Made by a program: the position numbers and the translations under genes
Source: Gammaproteobacteria bacterium
GTDB lineage: Bacteria > Pseudomonadota > Gammaproteobacteria > Pseudomonadales > Pseudohongiellaceae
DNA length: 64,000 bases
Direction: 5' to 3'
Assembly: GCA_009692305.1 (NCBI GenBank)
Contig: SHZK01000003.1
Location: forward strand, 1 to 64,000
Notes under the pieces: model-generated
Database searches by the model: none
The model's input: the letters and a program-made list of their open reading frames with translations, nothing else
Told to the model about the DNA's origin: nothing
Shown: piece by piece, positions 1 through 8,894 of the stretch
Layout: each line of letters begins with the position of its first letter
Numbering within the stretch: the first letter of the stretch is position 1

Positions 1-101
1 AGATACAGATAGGCGGCCATCGAAACCATAACCGCCGCGGACAGAGCCGCGATTATGAGCAAGATGAGCCATTTTAATGGTTGCCGAAATTTAATGTTCA
101 C
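1..101 (-). CDS. mrcA: Penicillin-binding protein 1A, N-terminal fragment
   Basis: Only the first 33 codons lie in the window; the gene runs off the left edge. The start is a GTG with an AGGA ribosome site about six bases upstream. The peptide begins with a short basic cytoplasmic stretch (NIKFRQPLKW), then one hydrophobic helix rich in Leu, Ile and Ala, then Tyr-Leu-Tyr. This matches the signal-anchor of bifunctional class A penicillin-binding proteins, which polymerise and crosslink peptidoglycan in the periplasm. Divergent placement next to pilM and aroK is the usual gammaproteobacterial position of mrcA/ponA. The identification rests on the anchor and the context, because no catalytic domain is visible. 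Confidence 0.7.
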   Translation of the reverse strand, partial: MNIKFRQPLKWLILLIIAALSAAVMVSMAAYLY

Positions 102-707
102 CGGGTTCCTGCCTGTGAATTTGCGATCCCATACCTGCCCTTGGAATCAGTTCTGAAAGACGCGAGAGGGCTGTAATGCGGGTCATGCAGACCGTCAGAC
201 GAGGACGCGATTATACACCCGCGATTCAGGTCTGCCTCGCAATTATGGGACTTTACGCCGATTTCTGTGCCTATTTATACGGCTATTTATAGTCCGAATA
301 GTCACTAATACGAAAACTCTGCTAACGTTCATGCAGGTGCACTTGTTTCTGAGCATGAATCAGCTCCATTGGAACAGGCGCAAAGCCAGGAGTTTTGCCG
401 CCTGCATTCGATTTCGCGGGTTTGTAAACGTGATCTGATTCATAGAAAAAGGCGTTGGCTTGGTTCATGCTCCGATGATGAAGTTGTTTATTCTGAAAGT
501 CTGATAATAAATTGAAAACTATAGCAATATTTTATTCGGCCGATACTCAATTCTGGAAGAATAAAATTTCGAGGTAAAGACGCTAAGTTTCTGTTCTTAT
601 TGATTTTATTTCTTTCAAGACTGACACTATCCGGGATTTACCCGGTCTGTCAGCACTAGTGTTGGTGTTACAGAAACCGGGTCGGCAAATCTGATTTTTT
701 AGTTTAA
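102..707. other. Intergenic region between mrcA and pilM remnant
   Basis: About 600 bases with no convincing gene. It should contain the divergent promoters for mrcA and the pilM/aroK side, but I could not choose a clear -35/-10 pair. The AT-rich stretch around 480-620 is the likeliest promoter zone. A hairpin near the pilM end is listed separately. Confidence 0.5.
621..653 (+). promoter_or_regulatory. Hairpin in the pilM leader
   Basis: Outer arms CTGACA and TGTCAG enclose inner arms CCGGG and CCCGG around the loop ATTTA, giving a two-part stem about 70 bases before the pilM start. No T-run follows, so it is not a simple terminator. It may be an operator or a 5' UTR structure; its function is not known. 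Confidence 0.35.
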
Positions 708-1268
<561 letters not shown>

Positions 1269-1410
1269 CATTGTCGGTCCTGATGCGATGTCTTCGCGCC
1301 AGGACTGGCAGTCAAACCCGCCGCGATAAATCATTTGAAATTGCCTGGGGTCTGTCGACTGCTGCGTCTTGCAGGGCCTGGTTAATTGATTTGGATTTAG
1401 TGAGCAGATC

Positions 1411-1935
1411 ATGAAATATTCCGGGAATGTATTTCTCGTCGGTCCAATGGGAGTTGGTAAGACCACGATTGGACGTGTACTCGCCGATCAGCTGAATCAG
1501 GAATTTGTCGACTTAGACCGTGAAATTGAAGCCTCAACAGGGGCAGACATTCCCTGGATTTTTGATGTTGAGGGCGAGAGCGGTTTTCGGTTACGCGAAC
1601 AGCGCATGCTGAATCAACTCACGCTGAAATCCGGAATTATTCTGGCGACTGGTGGTGGCGCTGTGCTGGCCGAAGAAAATTGCCGCAACCTTCAGGAGAG
1701 GGGCGTAGTTGTTTATCTCAGGGCATCAATTAAACAGCAAGTCGAACGCACGAGTCGTGACAAGAATCGGCCACTGTTGCAAACGCCAAATCCCGAATTG
1801 AAGATCCGCGAACTTATGAAAATTCGTGATCCACTGTATAACGAAATAGCCGACATAGTTATTGACACAAACCGCCGCAATCCTCGTTCAGTAGGCCTCG
1901 AAATAATCCGACAATTGAAGAGATTATTAAACTAG
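1411..1935 (+). CDS. aroK: Shikimate kinase
   Basis: Phosphorylates shikimate to shikimate 3-phosphate with ATP in the cytoplasmic pathway to chorismate and aromatic amino acids. The 174-residue length is normal. A Walker A loop (GPMGVGKTT) lies at residues 11-19, the substrate-binding DLDREIE motif follows near 34, GGGAV near 81, and the lid arginine sits in the NRPLL segment. It is followed 29 bases later by aroB, the usual aroKB pairing. Its natural upstream neighbours, the pil genes, have been lost, so its promoter may now come from the pilM remnant or the 142-base junction. Confidence 0.95.
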   Translation: MKYSGNVFLVGPMGVGKTTIGRVLADQLNQEFVDLDREIEASTGADIPWIFDVEGESGFRLREQRMLNQLTLKSGIILATGGGAVLAEENCRNLQERGVVVYLRASIKQQVERTSRDKNRPLLQTPNPELKIRELMKIRDPLYNEIADIVIDTNRRNPRSVGLEIIRQLKRLLN

Positions 1936-1964
1936 CTATCGAACGCCGCAAATAACCGAACAAT

Positions 1965-3071
1965 ATGAGCTCACCCGAAATTCAAACAGTCACCGTAAAT
2001 CTTGAAGATAGAAGTTATCCTATTTTTATTGGCAAGGGTTTGATCGATGACGCGGAGTTGTATGCTCCGTTTCTGGGAAAGGGCAGGGTCGTGGTGGTTA
2101 GCAACGAAGTCGTGGCCCCGCTTTATCTCGAAAGAGTCGAGCGTGCATTATCTGGTCGAGTAGGTGCTACGGTCATATTACTGGATGGTGAGTCACACAA
2201 GGATCTTGCGGCAGTTGAGCATATCTATAATCGGTTGATGGAAGGCAAGTTTGATCGAAATACCACACTGGTTGCACTGGGTGGGGGCGTGATTGGAGAC
2301 ATTACCGGTTTCGCTGCCGCCACCTATCAACGCGGCATCAATTTCATCCAGGTGCCGACCACACTATTGGCCCAGGTAGATTCTTCGGTAGGCGGCAAGA
2401 CGGGTGTGAATCATCCGTTGGGCAAGAACATGATTGGTGCATTCTATCAGCCCAAATGCGTGATAGCCGACACCGCAGTGCTCAATACCCTTCCAGAGCG
2501 CGAAATCAAGGCGGGACTCGCCGAGGTCATTAAATATGGACTGATTGGTCAGCCAGAATTCTTCGAGTGGCTGGCTCTTAACAGCGCCTCGATTTTGCAA
2601 CTGGATCAGCGGCTGCTGGTTGAGATAATCAGGGTGTGCTGTGAAGCCAAGGCAGGAATCGTCGCTCAGGATGAGCGGGAGACGGGTGCGCGCGCTCTGT
2701 TAAATCTGGGGCATACATTTGGCCATGCCATTGAGACTGCTACCGGATTCGGTACCTGGCTGCATGGGGAAACAGTGGCTATGGGCATGGTCATGGCTGC
2801 TGATTTGTCAATGCGGCTCGGCTGGCTGGAGCCGGCTGTGGCAGCTCGAATTCGGGCGATTATTGAAGAAAATTTTAGTATGCCGGTAATTCCTCCTGCC
2901 GATATAACTGTTGAGCAGTATCTGAACCTGATGGCATCAGACAAGAAATCGGAACTGGGCAAGATCCGGTTCGTGCTGCTAAAAGCCCTTGGTAATGCTG
3001 TTATTTCAGCAGATGTAGAAATGAGCAAACTAAAGGCAACCCTTACTGCGGGCAACAAGTTGTGTAGATGA
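1965..3071 (+). CDS. aroB: 3-dehydroquinate synthase
   Basis: Converts DAHP to 3-dehydroquinate, the second step of the shikimate pathway, using NAD and a divalent metal. The 368-residue protein has the glycine-rich nucleotide loop GGGVIGD near residue 106, the substrate segment KTGVNHPLGKNMIGAF near 144-160, and the metal-ligand motif GHTFGHAIE near 249. It sits between aroK and damX. The damX GTG begins three bases after the aroB TGA, so the three genes are probably co-transcribed and translationally coupled. Confidence 0.96.
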   Translation: MSSPEIQTVTVNLEDRSYPIFIGKGLIDDAELYAPFLGKGRVVVVSNEVVAPLYLERVERALSGRVGATVILLDGESHKDLAAVEHIYNRLMEGKFDRNTTLVALGGGVIGDITGFAAATYQRGINFIQVPTTLLAQVDSSVGGKTGVNHPLGKNMIGAFYQPKCVIADTAVLNTLPEREIKAGLAEVIKYGLIGQPEFFEWLALNSASILQLDQRLLVEIIRVCCEAKAGIVAQDERETGARALLNLGHTFGHAIETATGFGTWLHGETVAMGMVMAADLSMRLGWLEPAVAARIRAIIEENFSMPVIPPADITVEQYLNLMASDKKSELGKIRFVLLKALGNAVISADVEMSKLKATLTAGNKLCR

Positions 3072-3074
3072 ACC

Positions 3075-4760
3075 GTGAATAAATACGTTACTGAACTGAA
3101 ACTCACTTACGATCCATTCGAACCCGGCGCACAGAGCAAGGAGTTCTTCGGTGGTGGCGAGCGGCGCCTGCTCGTGGAGCATCTAATCGAGCTGTCTCTT
3201 GAAGGCAACATGCTGGCGGCTATTACCGGTCCGCTGGGTAGCGGCAAATCCACAATTGCACGGGAAATCCGCGCCCGCTTTGGTGCCGATGCTGTGTGCA
3301 TATTGGTTCCGGCTACTCTGTTCATGAATCAGGCGCAATTTCTGGAAGCTGTAGGCAAACAGTTGCCCAAGCATAAGCACATCGCTGCTGCACCTAAGAT
3401 TGCAGCTGGGATTACCCGGCTCAAGCAATTCGCGGCGGAACTAGACCTCGAAGCTCAATCACTGATATTGATAGTTGACGATGCGCATGAGCTCAACGTT
3501 GAAGTGCTGGAGTTGATTGATAACATCATCCAAGGATCTGGAAAATCCAGCGTTCGGGTCATCCTGCTGGGCGAGCGCCTATTAATTAATCTATTGCAGA
3601 ACAGCCTGACAGGCGAAAGTCAGGCAAATCTTGCCAATTTTGTGCTGGAAAGCTTTGACACCGAAGATACCCTCGAATACTTGCAGATCAAATTGCGTCA
3701 TGCAGGACTGAATGCATCATTGCCATTCACTGGAGGAATGATCGGGCAGATCCAGAATTCTGCTGCTGGAATCCCAGGAGCCATCAATGCACTTGCCGCA
3801 GAGATCCTGTCCTCAGAGTCTGCCATGATCCCCTCAGTCAACTTTGCAGACACCGAACAGGTACCAGCAGGCAAAAAATATAATTTCGATGCACACGACC
3901 ATATGCAATTTGATCTCGACATGGTCGATATGAACGAAGCGCCTGAATATATAGAGCCAGAAGTTGCAACGGATACGGACGAAGTGCGGGAAGGTTCGCT
4001 TCCTGTATTAATCGGATATATCGCCACTTATCGCTATCCAATTGCTGCATCATTCCTGAGTGTGGCACTGATCATAACGCTCTTCATCTGGAGGGCGGGC
4101 GAGACCCCGACAGATGACAACTATTCTTCAGCAGTTGCGACTCTGGCTGATGGAGGAAATGTAAATCGAATTCAACTAACTCCACCTGTGCCACAAAGCC
4201 TTGCAGAAGCAGTTGCTCCAGCTGTTGAAGACATACCGGTTGCTGTGATTAGCAATGTGGTGGCTACACTCGAGCCCACAGCGGCTGTGGCATTGTCCGT
4301 CCCAATCCCAGTACCCACTCCAGCCGCAGTTGTCACCGGCGCCAGCATCAATCAGATTCAAGTCATAGCTGCATCTGAGTCAGCCGTTGCAGTGGCTCCG
4401 ACACTCAAACCAGCTGTAGTGGCGAAGCCAACACCTGCCACCGCTGCAATAATTTCCGGGTTTGAACAGGAGCTGATGGATTACCCGCCTAATGGTTTCA
4501 CGATCCAGATTCTGGGCTCGCATTCGGAAGCGAATGTACAAAAATTCATTGCAGGCAAACCGCTTTCTGAGAGTCACGGCTATTATGAGACTCGCCATCA
4601 GAACAAGCCCTGGTTTGTTGTTGTCGCCGGTAGTTACCCCGACCGAGCCTCTGCGAAAGCTGTTATTGACAGGCTGTCCCCAGCACTGCGTAACATGCAA
4701 CCCTGGATTCGCTCGCTAGGGGAAATCCAGCGCGACATCCGCCAATTAAATGCGCTCTAG
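3075..4760 (+). CDS. damX: DamX-like AAA ATPase with SPOR domain
   Basis: The N-terminal cytoplasmic domain is an ExeA-type AAA ATPase with Walker A TGPLGSGKST at residues 51-60 and a Walker B-like LILIVDDAHE near 131. A single membrane helix (about 318-336, SFLSVALIITLFIW) leads into a long Ala/Pro/Val-rich periplasmic linker. A C-terminal SPOR domain (about 475-550, beginning GFTIQILGS) follows. SPOR domains bind denuded septal peptidoglycan. Position directly after aroKB is the standard damX location, and this layout (561 aa) is that of the Pseudomonas-type protein, which has a larger ATPase than enteric DamX. The start is GTG. A cell-division role is inferred from the family. Confidence 0.85.
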   Translation: MNKYVTELKLTYDPFEPGAQSKEFFGGGERRLLVEHLIELSLEGNMLAAITGPLGSGKSTIAREIRARFGADAVCILVPATLFMNQAQFLEAVGKQLPKHKHIAAAPKIAAGITRLKQFAAELDLEAQSLILIVDDAHELNVEVLELIDNIIQGSGKSSVRVILLGERLLINLLQNSLTGESQANLANFVLESFDTEDTLEYLQIKLRHAGLNASLPFTGGMIGQIQNSAAGIPGAINALAAEILSSESAMIPSVNFADTEQVPAGKKYNFDAHDHMQFDLDMVDMNEAPEYIEPEVATDTDEVREGSLPVLIGYIATYRYPIAASFLSVALIITLFIWRAGETPTDDNYSSAVATLADGGNVNRIQLTPPVPQSLAEAVAPAVEDIPVAVISNVVATLEPTAAVALSVPIPVPTPAAVVTGASINQIQVIAASESAVAVAPTLKPAVVAKPTPATAAIISGFEQELMDYPPNGFTIQILGSHSEANVQKFIAGKPLSESHGYYETRHQNKPWFVVVAGSYPDRASAKAVIDRLSPALRNMQPWIRSLGEIQRDIRQLNAL

Positions 4761-4837
4761 TCCTGCCAACCTGTAAATACCCACATTGGCGTGCTGGATA
4801 TCAGCGACTCTCGCTGGCTTGCCCAGTCGACTTCGAT

Positions 4838-4865
4838 TTGTGTATGCAGTTGGCTCGTGTAAAAT
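4838..4865 (+). promoter_or_regulatory. Candidate sigma70 promoter for hemE
   Basis: TTGTGT and TAAAAT are separated by 16 bases, about 90 bases upstream of the hemE start and downstream of the damX stop. Both hexamers are close to consensus. Identified by eye only. Confidence 0.4.
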
Positions 4866-4957
4866 TGGCGGCCTTTTTCAATCCGTCAGGGCAATTGACC
4901 TGCAATCGCGCGTGAAGTTGCAACTTACTTCCATGAATGCGCACATTAGGTGCAATC

Positions 4958-6019
4958 TTGAAACTAAAGAATGATCGATTTCTCCGGGCTCTGGCTCGTG
5001 AACCTGTTGATGTAACTCCCATTTGGATGATGCGACAAGCTGGGCGCTACTTACCGGAATACCGAGCGACGCGCCAACAGGCTGGCGATTTTCTTAGCCT
5101 GTGTCAAAACCCGCAACTTGCCTGTGAAGTGACATTGCAACCACTTCGACGCTACGCCTTTGATGCTGCCATTCTATTTTCCGACATACTCACCATTCCC
5201 GATGCGCTTGGGCAAGGTTTGTATTTTGCCGAAGGAGAGGGGCCCAAATTTCGCAAAGTAATCAGGACTGCAGCTGATGTGGAGCGGCTTCCGGATATCA
5301 ATGTGGCGACTGAGCTGACTTACGTCACCGATGCAGTAAAACTGATTCGTTCCGAGTTGAATGGAGCAGTACCTTTAATTGGTTTCTCAGGCAGTCCCTG
5401 GACTCTCGCTACTTACATGATCGAAGGTGGTGGCAGTAAAGATTTCAGAATTGCCAAGCAATTCATGTATGACAACCCGGACGCAATGCATCTGTTGCTG
5501 GAGAAACTGGCGCTGGCAGTGATTGACTATCTCAACGCGCAAATCAGGGCCGGCGCCCAGGCAGTGCAGATATTCGATACCTGGGGCGGCATACTCACCA
5601 CGCAGAGTTACGAGCAGTATTCGCTGTATTACATGCAGAAGATCGTCACCGCTTTGATAAAGGAAAATGAAGAGCGCCAGGTGCCATGCATTATCTTCAC
5701 GAAGAATGGTGGCCAGTGGCTGGAGTCAATTTGTGCATCTGGCTGTCAGGCCGTTGGGTTAGACTGGACGACAGAAATCGGCAATGCCCGCGCGCGCATT
5801 GGTCATAAAGTGGCGTTGCAGGGCAATATGGATCCATCGATGCTGTATGCGTCTCCCGCGGCCATACGCGCTGAGGTTGCGAACATACTTTCAAGTTTTG
5901 GTAAAGGTGCAGGCCATGTCTTCAATCTTGGTCATGGCATAACACCGGAAGTGGATCCAGCTCATGTGAGTGTATTTGTGGAAGCCGTGCATGAGCTCTC
6001 CAGTCAATACCATAGCTGA
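4958..6019 (+). CDS. hemE: Uroporphyrinogen decarboxylase
   Basis: Removes four acetate carboxyl groups from uroporphyrinogen III to give coproporphyrinogen III in heme synthesis; cytoplasmic. The chosen start is the TTG at 4958, preceded by AGGTG five bases away. It gives [12 protein letters not shown], which aligns with the E. coli N-terminus and yields 353 residues (E. coli 354). An in-frame ATG at 4937 has no ribosome site. Signature motifs are present: [15 protein letters not shown], the catalytic Asp in [23 protein letters not shown], and FNLGHGI near the end. folK overlaps its 3' end. Confidence 0.96.
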   Translation: MKLKNDRFLRALAREPVDVTPIWMMRQAGRYLPEYRATRQQAGDFLSLCQNPQLACEVTLQPLRRYAFDAAILFSDILTIPDALGQGLYFAEGEGPKFRKVIRTAADVERLPDINVATELTYVTDAVKLIRSELNGAVPLIGFSGSPWTLATYMIEGGGSKDFRIAKQFMYDNPDAMHLLLEKLALAVIDYLNAQIRAGAQAVQIFDTWGGILTTQSYEQYSLYYMQKIVTALIKENEERQVPCIIFTKNGGQWLESICASGCQAVGLDWTTEIGNARARIGHKVALQGNMDPSMLYASPAAIRAEVANILSSFGKGAGHVFNLGHGITPEVDPAHVSVFVEAVHELSSQYHS

Positions 6020-6554
6020 GAACTTGAGCAGCCCACTGGCAGTTATAAGTCTGGGCTCAAACCTCCCGCTACAACGAGTGTCTGGATTGCAGGAATCGGC
6101 TGCAATCCTGCGACAGGCGCTGCGCGACTTACAGGAGCTTAGTTCCGAGCCTCTGGTCAGCTCTTCCTTTTATCGGACGACACCACTCGACAGTCCTGCG
6201 GCAGCGCCGGACTTCATTAATGCGATTGCATTACTTCGACCTTTCCCCAACATTGCTGCCTTTGAGTTACTGCAATGCCTGCACAGCATAGAGACCAAGT
6301 TCGGCCGAGCTCGTGATTTGCTGGCAAATTCACCCCGAAGCCTGGATTTGGACCTGATAAGTTTCGGTAATATGCAATGTCAGGAACCGGGACTGATTTT
6401 GCCGCATCCACGGGCGTTGCTGCGCCGCTTTGTTATGACACCTCTGTCCGAAGTAGCCCCCGCACTCAAGTTGCCTGGGCAGGACCTGACGGCGTCTGAA
6501 CAAGCCGAATTGCTACAGACATTGCAGACATCTCAGCAGATTCAAAGACTTTAA
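5991..6554 (+). CDS. folK: 2-amino-4-hydroxy-6-hydroxymethyldihydropteridine diphosphokinase
   Basis: Transfers pyrophosphate from ATP to 6-hydroxymethyl-7,8-dihydropterin, the step before dihydropteroate synthase (folP at 21.7 kb). The 187-residue protein carries SLGSNL at the N-terminus, RTTPLDSP followed by DFINAIALL, and the HPPK signature ending [11 protein letters not shown], then [16 protein letters not shown]. The start at 5991 lies inside hemE, a 29-base overlap that suggests coupled translation. An upstream in-frame ATG at 5970 would add seven residues. The pairing of folK with hemE is unusual, since it is often found with panB or pcnB. Confidence 0.9.
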   Translation: MSSPVNTIAENLSSPLAVISLGSNLPLQRVSGLQESAAILRQALRDLQELSSEPLVSSSFYRTTPLDSPAAAPDFINAIALLRPFPNIAAFELLQCLHSIETKFGRARDLLANSPRSLDLDLISFGNMQCQEPGLILPHPRALLRRFVMTPLSEVAPALKLPGQDLTASEQAELLQTLQTSQQIQRL

Positions 6555-6637
6555 CTTTTTAGCTTTTAACCTATTGATAAATATATAAATATTTAGAAGC
6601 CGCAGGGATTCGACAGCTTTGTTTGGGGCGGCTGAAG

Positions 6638-6662
6638 TGCATGTCACAGAGTGTTACATGCA
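6638..6662. promoter_or_regulatory. 25-bp palindromic operator candidate
   Basis: Perfect 7-base arms TGCATGT and ACATGCA flank an 11-base centre that itself contains symmetric ACA and TGT, so 20 of 25 positions are symmetric. It lies 84 bases after folK and about 160 bases before the barrel gene at 6821, in an AT-rich promoter-like region. No T-run follows, so a dimeric repressor or activator site is more likely than a terminator. Confidence 0.45.
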
Positions 6663-6820
6663 ATAAAATCAATGTTATGCCCATGTTATTTGCGCACACA
6701 AAGTGCTAAAGTTTTCGCGTCGTTTAGGGCTACGCAGAGTACCTGTCGCGCAACTGGACAGTAGCCTCTGACGTAGGCAATCCGAAGTTTATAAGAATAG
6801 CCAGCCCGATAAGAGAACCA

Positions 6821-7714
6821 ATGCGATCCAGAATCCCACAATTTGCTGTCTTCGCTCTCGCGAATTTGTGCCTGCAGGTGACTGTGGCGCAGGATAATGC
6901 AGTGTTTGAGCTAGGTTATCCCGGGTTCAGCGCTTTTACTGCAAAACCTTCAGCGATCGCTGACGATGACGCTCCTCTGATCAGTATTGCCCATACCTCC
7001 GAAGAGAAAGATTTTCAAGGCGCCGTCGTTGAAGACGCCCTGCAATACAATCTCGGTATGCAATTTACACCGGTGTCAGGCCTGAAATTTCGCGCCGATG
7101 CCTGGGGTTTGCAAGTTAACGAGGCGCCTGCAACTGGATCGGTAGCAGGAGGTTTGCCAAAACTTTATATTGAAGATTCAGTGATCAATGAATTCAATCT
7201 GGACAGCCCCATACTGGGCAAGAATGTTGAAACAAATGGATTCGACCTTGGTGCTTCCTATGCATGGGATACGAATCGCTTTGGCCAGTTCACGCTGCGC
7301 ACCAAAGCTACGTATGTGCAGGAGTTTGAGAACAAGGGCGGAATACTGGACTTGGCTAGTTCGGAACTCAATGCCATTGATGAAAAGATGATAAGCCCGG
7401 AAATACAAAGCAGCCTGATGCTTACTTGGGAATTGGGTAATCACTCGGCAACCGCGGGGACCAATTATTTCGATTCCTACAAGGACATCAGTGAATTGGA
7501 TCTGCAAGAGATAAACGATCTGGTGGACAACATCACCACAATAGACTTTCAATATGGTTATAGTGTGAAAACTGGCGCCAAAGATCGCGCAATAATCGAA
7601 TTCGGTATTCGTAATGTATTCGATGAGAGAACTCAGCAATTGTTGAATTCCAGCGCTCGTATTCTCGACCAGAATGGTCGAGTTGCCTACGGTTCAATCA
7701 AGTACCAATTCTAA
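6821..7714 (+). CDS. TonB-dependent receptor-like C-terminal barrel without plug
   Basis: 297 residues. The N-terminus is a Sec signal peptide (RIPQFAVFALANLCLQVTVAQ), so the product is exported. From about residue 30 the sequence reads as the last strands of a TonB-dependent receptor barrel: YPGFSAFTAKPS, alternating strands such as LGASYAWDTNRFGQFTLRTKATY, a WELGNHSATAGTNYFDSY strand, and the terminal GIRNVFDERTQQLL...VAYGSIKYQF ending in Phe. Receptors of this family are usually 700-1000 residues with an N-terminal plug and TonB box; both are absent here. It is either a large internal deletion that kept the signal peptide in frame or a genuine small barrel. The ORF is intact. Confidence 0.6.
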   Translation: MRSRIPQFAVFALANLCLQVTVAQDNAVFELGYPGFSAFTAKPSAIADDDAPLISIAHTSEEKDFQGAVVEDALQYNLGMQFTPVSGLKFRADAWGLQVNEAPATGSVAGGLPKLYIEDSVINEFNLDSPILGKNVETNGFDLGASYAWDTNRFGQFTLRTKATYVQEFENKGGILDLASSELNAIDEKMISPEIQSSLMLTWELGNHSATAGTNYFDSYKDISELDLQEINDLVDNITTIDFQYGYSVKTGAKDRAIIEFGIRNVFDERTQQLLNSSARILDQNGRVAYGSIKYQF

Positions 7715-7775
7715 TCCATCGGTAAATCCCTGATCAGAGACTAACTTTTGTAAGCAATTTCGTGCGCGCAAAAAA

Positions 7776-7796
7776 AACCCTGGAAAATCCAGGGTT
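7776..7796 (-). terminator. Rho-independent terminator (comF side)
   Basis: A 9-bp perfect stem AACCCTGGA/TCCAGGGTT with a three-base loop. On the minus strand it is followed by a T-run (the A-tract at 7771-7777 on the plus strand), so it best terminates comF transcription. It may also stop the barrel gene, which ends 60 bases upstream on the plus strand. Confidence 0.75.
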
Positions 7797-7981
7797 GAAG
7801 GTCTGCTCTAAAAAACCCAGTAATATACAAGAGGAAACTTCTACGGTTTTTATTATACATTTTTTCTATTGGATGACTGTGTGCGTGTTCACATTTCGAA
7901 GTAATCTTGGCAGTTCCTGTTCGTAACCGACAACTCTTCGAATTCCTCTTTAGTTATTCTCCCGATTACCAGATGCCGGAA

Positions 7982-8788
7982 TCACCTGCTGGCGCGCGCT
8001 ATGCACCAGACTTCAATAGTATCTATTCCGGCGAGTCGCAGGGTGTCAGTAAGCGCCATTACGGTAGCCATTGTCGTAACAACATCGTCAATAATTGCGA
8101 TGCGCTTCACATTCCGCAGAGCAGTTACATTGGGCACATAGAATGCATTTCGCAGATTCTTCAGGCGAGCAGTCGCATCGCCTATCTCAGTTTGCGGTAT
8201 GGTGTCCTTGCGTTTCTTTACCAAGTTGGTGCTGATGGGAATTCCGCAACAAGCTGAAATCGTTTTTGCAATTTCAGCAGCCTGATTGTAGCCGCGTGCG
8301 CGTAAGCGGTTGTCATGCAATGGAACAGGCAGCAATAAATCTGGGGGATTGTTCAGCGCATAGTACTCGTACATGCGTTCGGCGAGGTGAGCAGCAAGCG
8401 CAAAGCCTGCATCAAAGCGAGCATGGAATTTGAATCCGCTCAGCAGAGCGTCTACCGGGGTTAGGTAAAGGAACAGACCTTTGCAAAACTGGAAACCCGG
8501 TGGGGACAATTGACACTTATTGCACAATTCCTGGCAGAGCGGAGTGTGATATGTGCTCTCCCCACATCTGACGCATGCATTTCTGATCCAGGGCAGCTCC
8601 TTGGAACATGGTCCGCAGATTAGAAACGTCGTAGAGACAATGCGTCCGCATACGATGCATGCTGTGGGAAGCAGCGCGGATACGCGTTTGAATGAGGAAA
8701 TAAGCGGGTGCCCCTGTGTTCTGCATGTTGTCATGTTTAAAATAATTTTCGTAAACTTCGGCAGATCACTGAAACAGCAAATGTCCAA
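7982..8788 (-). CDS. comF: ComF family phosphoribosyltransferase-like protein
   Basis: ComF proteins are needed for natural DNA uptake in competent bacteria and carry a zinc-finger region plus a type I PRTase fold. Paired cysteines (CIVC, CGPC, CVRC, CNKC) are seen in the first 100 residues, then LLLPVPLHDNRLRARGYNQAAEIAK, and the PRPP-binding loop IAIIDDVVTTMATV near 240. The frame opens with TTG at 8788 (268 aa); an ATG at 8734 gives 250 aa. Neither has a clear ribosome site, so the start is open. It is divergent from the acyl-CoA dehydrogenase gene. Confidence 0.88.
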   Translation of the reverse strand: MDICCFSDLPKFTKIILNMTTCRTQGHPLISSFKRVSALLPTACIVCGRIVSTTFLICGPCSKELPWIRNACVRCGESTYHTPLCQELCNKCQLSPPGFQFCKGLFLYLTPVDALLSGFKFHARFDAGFALAAHLAERMYEYYALNNPPDLLLPVPLHDNRLRARGYNQAAEIAKTISACCGIPISTNLVKKRKDTIPQTEIGDATARLKNLRNAFYVPNVTALRNVKRIAIIDDVVTTMATVMALTDTLRLAGIDTIEVWCIARASR

Positions 8789-8837
8789 TTAAGCGTAGAT
8801 GAAGTTTCTCAAAAGTCCAACTAAAGGGCTGACGTGA

Positions 8838-8866
8838 TATCTGTCCTCGAAAACTTCCCCTATAAT
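8838..8866 (+). promoter_or_regulatory. Candidate promoter for the acyl-CoA dehydrogenase gene
   Basis: A perfect -10 hexamer TATAAT lies at 8861-8866, 28 bases before the start codon. The -35 region 17 bases upstream matches poorly. Confidence 0.4.
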
Positions 8867-8894
8867 TCCTGCTGTTGAAACAAGGGGAACAAAC

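Noticed and set aside
6821..7714. Full TonB-dependent receptor broken by a frameshift
   Set aside because: No plug-like sequence was found in any frame upstream (6555-6820), so a frameshift does not explain the short length.
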